Positions 57,430-64,000 of a stretch of 64,000 nucleotides of DNA are shown here, piece after piece (position 1 is the stretch's first letter; the number at the start of each line of letters is the position of its first letter). A program made the position numbers and the translations under genes. Source of the DNA: Anodontia alba (Eukaryota; Mollusca; Bivalvia; Lucinida; Lucinidae); the NCBI GenBank assembly GCA_964016985.1, contig OZ024837.1, positions 36,462,591 through 36,526,590 of the forward strand, written 5' to 3'. Below the pieces are notes generated by a model. It worked only from the letters and a program-made list of their open reading frames with translations, did not search any database and was not told the DNA's origin.

Positions 57430-58990
57430 GTTCTGAATAATCTGCTATGGTAAAGATTTTATTTTTTTTTTTTTTTTTCGCCAGCAAGTAGTTTTTTTTC
57501 GGACTCACCCTAACTAATATTAAAAATGATGAAGATAATGGGGGTGTATTCGTCGATAACTAGTTTTTTTAGAATCTCTCTTTCTGACATTAACGATGAT
57601 AATGATTCTTTCATTCGTCAGTAACTAGTTTTTCGGAAACTCGCCAACTAACATTAATGATGACGAAGATACTTTAATTAATCAGTAATTAGATTTTTCG
57701 GATCTTGCTAACTAACTAAGATTTTGCGAAATTCAGAAGATGAATTTAGGACACCAGATTTACTGTTAAAGCGACTGCCTGTCGTTTTCAAAATATGGCT
57801 TCTGATACGTACTGAACATTCAGACACTTCGACAATCTATGTTGACCCTATACAAGCTCCAGTCTCTAGTGACTAAATATTTATTCTTATAATCATGTTT
57901 GATAATCAATTAAAATAAAACCAAAATAATATCATGACTATAGTCATGATATTTTGATTTCGTTTTAGTGGATTGTCAAATAGGATTAAAAGGATAACTA
58001 GAACAGTGTTTTCAGACGATCTGCTATGGTGAAGATTTTATTTATTTATTTTTTTTTTTTGCCAGCAAGTAGTTTTTTTTTTTCGGAATCAGCTTAACTA
58101 ACATTCAAGATGATGAAGATAATTTCTTTCATCAGGAACTTTTTTTTGGGGTGGGGGGGGTGAATGGGGGAGGGGGGGGGGCAACTAGATTTTTGGGAAT
58201 CTCCCTTCCTGACATTAACGATGATGAAGATTCTTTCATTCGCCAGTAACTAGTTTTTCGGAATCTCGCTAACTAACATAAATGATGATGAAGATACTTT
58301 TATTCGTCTGTAAGTAGTTTTTCGGAATCTCGCTACGTCAGTCACTAGTTTTTTCGGGACACCGTTAACGGACATTAACGACGATAAAGATACTTTTATT
58401 TGTCAGTAACTAGTTTTCCGGCAATTCGCAAACTAATATAAACGATGATAAAGATCCTTATATTTGCCAGCAATTTGTTTTTCTTTTCTTTTGTCGGAAT
58501 CTCGCTAATCAACATTAACGATGATGAAAATTCTTTTATTCGTCAGTTACTAGTTTTTTCGGAATCTCGCTAAATAACATTAACGATGATGAAGATACTT
58601 CTATTCGTCTGTAACTAGTTTTTTCGAAAACTCGCCAACTAACATTAATGATGACGAAGATACTTTAATTAATCAGTAACTAGATTTTTTCGGAATCTTG
58701 CTAACTAACTAGGATTTTGCGAAATTCAGAAGATGAATTAACCACACCAGATTCACTGTTAAAGCGACTGCCTGTCGTTTTTATGATATGGCTTCTGATA
58801 CATACTGAACATTCAGACACTTCAACAATCTATGTTGACCCTATACTAACTCCAGTCTTTAGTGACTAAATATTTAGTCATATAATCATGTTTGATAATC
58901 AATTAAAATAAAACCAAAAAAATATCATGACTAGTCATGATATTTTGATTTTATTTTAGTGGATTGTCAAATAGGATTATAAGGATAAAT
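57430..58990 (+). repeat. About 63-bp repeat array within a larger duplication
   Basis: Units TTTTCGGAATCTCGCTAACT, AACATTAACGATGATGAAGA, TTCGTCAGTAACTAG occur before and after a second-level duplication: the segment beginning GATTTTGCGAAATTCAGAAG is found at 57721-58000 and again at 58711-58985. Poly(A)/(T) and G-runs at 57388, 57459 and 58149-58180. Confidence 0.8.
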
Positions 58991-59015
58991 ATTTAGTCAC
59001 TGGAGACTGGAGCCA
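58848..59015. mobile_element. Hairpin element with CTCCAGTC ends
   Basis: ACTCCAGTCTTTAGTGACTA pairs with TAGTCACTGGAGACTGGAG, and an inner ATATCATGACTAGTCATGAT perfect palindrome lies at 58920-58942. The earlier copy at 57855-57990 has lost its right end. Confidence 0.65.
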
Positions 59016-59068
59016 GTCTTTGTGTCTGACCCATTCATGCCTACGTCTAGCGTCTCATAAAAGGGACA

Positions 59069-59140
59069 TTGGCAAACAGTGTAGACCCAGATCAGACGCC
59101 ACAGAACGCGGATTCAAATCAGGGTCAACACTGCATTAAA
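59069..59140. mobile_element. Short hairpin MITE, degraded right arm
   Basis: GCAAACAGTGTAGACCCAGA left arm well kept; right arm CAGGGTCAACACTGC. Lies directly before the RT fragment. Confidence 0.6.
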
Positions 59141-59148
59141 TACAAGCA

Positions 59149-60055
59149 TTTTACCGCGTTTGGCACGCCGGTCTCATACATAAATTACGTGCGTCTGGTG
59201 TTTCCGGTAATCTCTTGAGATGGTTTGAAAATTGCTTACAGAATAGATGTCAACGGGTAGGTATTCCTGGAACAAAATCGGATTGGAACTATATTCGCGC
59301 TGGTGTTCCCCAAGGGTCTACCTTGGTCCACTCTTATTCTTACTTTATATTAGCGATAGTGTAAAAGACATGGGTTCAAATATCCGTCTTTTCGCTGATG
59401 ATACGAGTTTGTACATTATTGTTGAAAATCCGGAAGTTGCAGCGGATATTTTAAACACAGATCTAGTGAAAGTGGCAGCTTGGGCTAAAACATGGTTAGT
59501 TACCTTTAACGCTTTAAAAACTGAATCTCTTCTTATTTCTCGAAAACATAATCAAGCCTTGCATCCACCGATCTACATGCAGGATCAACCAGTAAAAGAG
59601 GTTGATGTTCATAAGCATTTAGGGTCGTATTTTTCAAAGGATTGTTCCTGGAGTAAGCAAATTGAATACATTTCAAAAAAAGCTTGGGCAAGGGTTAATA
59701 TAATGAAGAAATTTAAATTTGATTTAGATCGTAAATCACAAGACATTATATATACTTCTTTTATTCGTCCCTTCCTAGAGTATGGTAGTGGAGTTTGGGA
59801 TAATTGTAATCTACAAGAAAAGCAAAATTTAGAAAAGATACATTTGGAGGCGGCAAGGATTGTAACAGGTGCAACTGTAACAGGTGCAACTAAGTTAGTT
59901 TCATTTCAGACCTTATACAATGAAACAGGGTGGGAAACCTTAGAAGTTCGCAGAAAGAAACAAAAATTAACACTTTTCTATAAAATGTGCAATGGTCTTT
60001 CACCAGCTTATCTTTCTTCTCTTGTACCTCCAGCAGTGAACTCTATCTCACGTTA
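59149..60055 (+). pseudogene. Non-LTR retrotransposon A, RT domain (5' truncated, frameshifted)
   Basis: Reads WHAGLIHKLRASGVSG, NCLQNRCQRVGIPG, AGVPQGST in one frame, then LGPLLFLLYISD, the catalytic FADD (59391-59402) and WAKTWLVTFNALKTESLLIS in the next. A single base is missing in the LG codons near 59322. The thumb region follows (FIRPFLEYGSGVWDN, LEKIHLEAARIVTG with an in-frame ACTGTAACAGGTGC duplication). It ends at the insertion point of element B; the same protein resumes at 61951. CR1/Jockey-like clade by motif order. The amino-terminal endonuclease is absent. Inactive. Confidence 0.9.
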
Positions 60056-61750
60056 GCTATTCACGCGTATAGTCAATGAACGGTTAAAAAAATGGGCCAT
60101 ACAAAATGATGTAATATCGGATGCTCAGTTCGGATTTAAAGCGGATTATAGTACAGTAGATGCAATATTCATTTTAGAATCTTTAATTCATAGAGCAATT
60201 AGCCGTAAGCAAAAGTTATATACCTGTTTTATTGATTTTAAGAGGGCTTTCGATTCTGTATACAGGAATGGTTTATGGTATAAAATGATAAAAAATGGGT
60301 TGGATGGTAAATTATTTGATCTTATAAGATCGATTTACACAGAAGTGATGTCTTGTGTTAAAAATATCCATACATTTTCCGACTTTTACGAGTCTAATGT
60401 TGGGTTATTGCAGGGAGAAGTTCTCTCCCCTGTCTTATTCTCACTGTTTATCAATGATCTTGAAATAATTTTACAACAAAATCCGAACGCTGGTCTTACA
60501 CTTGAACAAATTTCTTTATATTTACTATTGTTTGCGGATGACGCTGTAATTTTTTCGGATACGGTTGAAGGGTTACAATCGTCTTTAACGTATTTAGAAA
60601 TGTTCTGTAATAAATGGGATTTAACTGTCAACATAGACAAAACTAAAATAGTTGTCTTCAGGAAGGGGGGCACATTAAATAGTCAAGAGAAATGGACATA
60701 TGCGGATGACGAAATTGAAATTGTAAATAGTTTTAATTATTTGGATATTGTATTATCAAGCGGTGGGGCATTTATTAAAGCTACTAATACCTTGTCAGGA
60801 AAAGCTCTTAGAGCCATGAATTCACTCCTATCCATAACCAAAACCAGGCAAGTTCCAATTAATATAATGCTTAATCTTTTTGATACTTTTGTTCTATCTA
60901 TTTTAGATTACGCCTGCGAGATCTGGGGGTTTACAAATGCTGAAAATATTGAAAGGGTGCATCGTAAATTCTGCAAATGGCTTCTAAATGTTAAAATGTC
61001 TACAAATAATTTGTCACTATATGGAGAAATTGGGCGTTTCCCTCTATACATAGGTCGTCATGTAAAAATCATTTAATAATGGCTTCATTTACATCAATCG
61101 AAAAGTGATAATTGCATATTACGAACGTTAAATCATGTCCTAAGAAAAGATGCTGATAATTCTAATACTTGGCCATCTAAAGTAAAATCACTATTAGAGA
61201 AAAGTGGGTTTTTAGATGTTTGGTTATTTCCAGAATCAGTTGATATAACCAAATTTGTTAAAATTTTTCATAATAGATTAAGAGATATCTTCATTACGGA
61301 ATGGAAACAAGGGATGGGTCTATCGTCGTCTTTAGATATTTACAGAGAAATAAAATCCTCATTTGAGCTGACGCCGTATTTGTTACTAATCAAAAATAGG
61401 AAATTTAGAAATGCTATAACTAAACTACGTCTATCATCGCACCAACTTAATATTGAAACAGGCCGTCATAGAAATATAGAAAGATTGGATCGTAAATGTA
61501 AGATTTGCAATTTAGGAGACTTGGAAGATGAGTACCATTTTACTCTAGTTTGCCGAGCTTACGGCGATCTGAGAAAACAATATTTGCCCAAATTTTATTA
61601 TGATAAACCTAGTGTCTTCAAATTTATCTCATTACTGAATTCTACAAAGCTCAAAATATTAAATAATTTGGCATTATATATTATTAAGTCTTTTGAGTTA
61701 AGAAATACTTTGATAAATGAAAGAGTTAGTTAAAATAAAAAAAAAACAAA

Positions 61751-61783
<33 letters not shown>

Positions 61784-61950
61784 AGTAGGTTATTGTTTAG
61801 CTGTAAAAAAAATGCTAAGAAATGTGATTCTTGATGTATTTCTTCCACTCTCATTACCATGTATATGTGTCATTATTTCACATCTATGTATATATGTTAT
61901 GACGATGAGCTGTATATGCTTAAGTCGAAATAAAATTATGTTATGCTATG
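60056..61950 (+). pseudogene. Non-LTR retrotransposon B, inserted in A
   Basis: A single frame from 60056 to 61735 interrupted only by two adjacent stops (61074-61079). Motifs: QFGFKADYSTVDAIF, CFIDFKRAFDSVY, GLLQGEVLSPVLFSLFINDL, LLFADDAVIFS (catalytic FADD 60531-60542), LDYACEIWGF and a C-terminal zinc knuckle CKICNLGDLEDEYHFTLVC (about 61497-61554). No endonuclease, so 5' truncated as usual for target-primed insertion. 3' UTR carries A-runs (61736-61782) and the unit tail TTATG repeated before 61951. Much younger than element A. Confidence 0.9.
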
Positions 61951-62453
61951 TTATGTTATCATTTAAGAAATGAGAATGCTCTTCAGACAGTTAATGCAAT
62001 GACAACTCTATACTATCAATCATTCCTTCCTTCTGTGGTCCGTGATTGGAATTCTCTGCCAGATGACCATAGAAACGCAACAACGGTTGACTCTTTTAAA
62101 TGCCACTTAAAGCATAATAAAAAAGTTGTACCGAGACACTTTTATATAGAACATAGAAAGCTACAGGTTTTTGCATACTCGCTCGAGAACAAAATGTAGT
62201 GCTCTTAATTGCGACCTTTTTATAAAAAAAAATATAACGTTATGTCGATGCGGAGAGATAGAAAACGCAGAACACTACGTTTAGAAGTGCAGTTTTTACA
62301 GAAACCAACGAGCGGAATTAATTCGTTATGTTTCTCAGTTTTGTAGGGTTACTATTGATTGTTTGTTGCGCGGAAACAATGATTTACCATATCAAAGAAA
62401 TGTCCGTATATTCGAGGCTGCGCAAGCATACATCAAAGACAGTAAAAGATTTT
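61951..62453 (+). pseudogene. Retrotransposon A, C-terminal part
   Basis: Continues A after the insertion: YHLRNENALQTVNAMTTLYY, FLPSVVRDWNSLPDDHRNAT, then after a frameshift near 62175 TKCSALNCDLFIKKN and a zinc-knuckle-like CRCGEIENAEHYV followed by a stop where LKC is expected, and RVTIDCLLRGNNDLP to the terminal stop at about 62451. Confidence 0.85.
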
Positions 62454-63065
62454 AAGACAGGTCTGCTGGCACGGTAGCCTAACTTATAATTTATTATGAT
62501 TTATAATTATAATTTTGTGTTGGCTTCGAAAAGAGTACTTTTTTTTATTTTTTTATTATATTTATTTTTATTTTTTTTTTTTTTTTTTTTTGTTAGTCTT
62601 GGAAAGATATATATGTATACATAATATAGAATCTGTAGAAACTGATCATAATATCCCTCAGCTGCCCGGGCTTTGTACGCTTTACCCATGCTCTTAATCC
62701 CTATACATTTGGTATAATTAATCTCGACCCTCCCCGTTTGTATGGATCATGCTATGAAATTATTTTTTTTTTCTTTTACATTAACTCCTTTTTTCCTTCT
62801 TGTCCCGTTTTACTAGACTGCATTTTGTTGATACGAGTAGCATTATATGCTAATCTATTGTAACTATTCATGATTTCCGTCTCTTATATAACCATATGCT
62901 TACTCTATAAATATGCTTTGGCTATAAATGTTCACAATAGATATTGTATGTATTAGGAGATGAACTAAATAAGCAGTATGATTTCGTTCAACTCCTAATG
63001 AGTATTGTATGTATGTATGACTGTGTTGTGATTTCGATGAAATAAAATACGTTTAAACCAAATAC
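62454..63065 (+). other. Probable 3' UTR of retrotransposon A and simple sequence
   Basis: Poly(T) tracts at 62539-62590 and 62763-62777, then ATTTCGATGAAATAAAATAC near 63040, which could be the 3' end. No separate gene. Confidence 0.5.
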
Positions 63066-63439
63066 AAGCTATAAAACATGGTAATAATATAAACAAACTA
63101 GACTCATGATGCTATTGAAAATGGACCGGCACAAAGAGTTGAAGTACAAGAACCAATTCGGCATAAACTGGTTAAGCATAGTTGGTCGAACTATCCCAAT
63201 AATTTAACCCATTTTAGCCTGGAGACCCTAAAAGGGTAGTTAGCAAGCAGCATAATGCGGTGTCTGCAAACAGTTTAGCCAATTTTCTCTGGGAATATCC
63301 AGATCCCATAGCCTGACATACCTAAAATTGAAATTTGACTGCCAATATATACTGTTGGGGATTTCATTCAATCTTCAATAAGTTAAGAAGAACCAAACAA
63401 GCCTAGCTTTCGTTCTGAGCCTAATGTCAATTTGCATGT

Positions 63440-63960
63440 CATACGAGGGTCCTGCAAAAAGTTTTGTCACTGAGTTTGGATTACTTCAGTGCTACGTTTT
63501 ATCAAACTTATTTTTATTACAAACCTTCAAAGTATTCCCCTTTTACTGAAACACTTTTTTGTAAGTCGCGAAAAGCAGATAAATAGTCTTCTTTTGGTAT
63601 CTGTTGGAGACACTGATAAATAGCGCTGCCAAGAGAGCTTCTAGACGTATACTTCTTTCCAGAAAGCATTTTCTTAAGCCTTGGAAATAAAAAGATGTCA
63701 CAGGGACTCAAATCAAGTGAATAAGGTGGATGGTTTAAAATTCACCTTTTCAGAAGCCAAAAAAGACTTAACAACTTCACACTTATGAGACGAGGCGTTG
63801 TCATGTAAAAGGTGGACTTCTGACCATCCTTTGCTTGGTCGTTTCTTATTGTAACATGTAAATTGGTCAGTGTATATGACTGAATCTATTTCAATTTGAA
63901 ATAACTCGGTCAGTTGGAAAGCAATTTGCACGAAATAAACGGGTATTGTTAACTATTCAA
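63440..63960 (-). pseudogene. Mariner-type transposase, C-terminal relic
   Basis: Minus-strand frames read HLLHDNASSHKCEVVKSFLA (second catalytic Asp region, HDNA) and, in the next frame, NHPPYSLDLSPCDIFLFPRL (third catalytic region, SxDLxPCD), LKKMLSGKKY and the C-terminal end near 63517. A frameshift at about 63711 separates them. The left border CATACGAGGGTCCTGCAAAA resembles a mariner terminal repeat. The amino-terminal half is absent or beyond the window. Confidence 0.85.
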
Positions 63961-64000
63961 CACACCATTCAAATGCAGTGAAGCATTTTAAAATATATCT

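Overview
The window looks like AT-rich, repeat-dominated nuclear DNA from a mollusc, most likely a bivalve. The grounds are a C1q-domain exon (a family greatly expanded in bivalves), tRNA-headed SINEs ending in a TTTG-type tail, CR1/Jockey-like non-LTR retrotransposons, a mariner relic, and a very high density of short inverted-repeat (MITE/foldback) elements. There is no operon-like layout, CRISPR array, rRNA gene or functional tRNA gene. The species call is inference.

Cellular coding sequence is sparse, and everything supportable is on the minus strand: the C-terminal exon of a C1q-domain protein (9410-9733), and two phase-compatible exons (25219-25338, then 18916-20328) of an unrecognised Ser/Arg/Pro-rich repeat protein. 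No start exon was found for either gene, and I cannot tell whether they are separate genes.

About everything else is mobile or tandemly repeated DNA. One MITE family of about 280 bp (called M1 here) occurs about 20 times from 2970 to 57146. Other families are: 107-bp perfect-length foldbacks (4 copies); TTAA-flanked elements; TA-flanked pogo/Tc1-type elements; hAT-type elements with 8-bp duplications; a 2.53-kb giant foldback with a 9-bp duplication (21409-23938); a 2.02-kb TIR element with a 6-bp duplication (31159-33174); and four SINE copies plus one nested SINE. Tandem arrays fill 8.8-9.3, 11.3-12.6, 24.1-25.2, 26.9-28.3, 31.6-33.0, 48.4-51.9, 52.4-53.4 and 57.4-58.7 kb. At the right end a decayed RT element (59149-62453) is split by a younger RT element (60056-61950), followed by a broken mariner. 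A second decayed endonuclease-RT copy (33780-36568) is cut by several MITEs.

The most interesting signals are these. (1) A hairpin module with compensated arm changes recurs inside at least four MITE families whose termini are otherwise unrelated. (2) Two tandem arrays appear to have been seeded from the 3' ends of exons: one copies the last codons and stop of the C1q exon, the other copies an exon end plus its 5' splice site. (3) A clean long ORF of divergent protein repeats survives in otherwise decayed DNA. (4) A giant foldback has a visible target duplication and an apparent paralogous empty site elsewhere in the window. I see no new defence or biosynthetic system; the novelty is in mobile-element architecture and exon-derived satellites.
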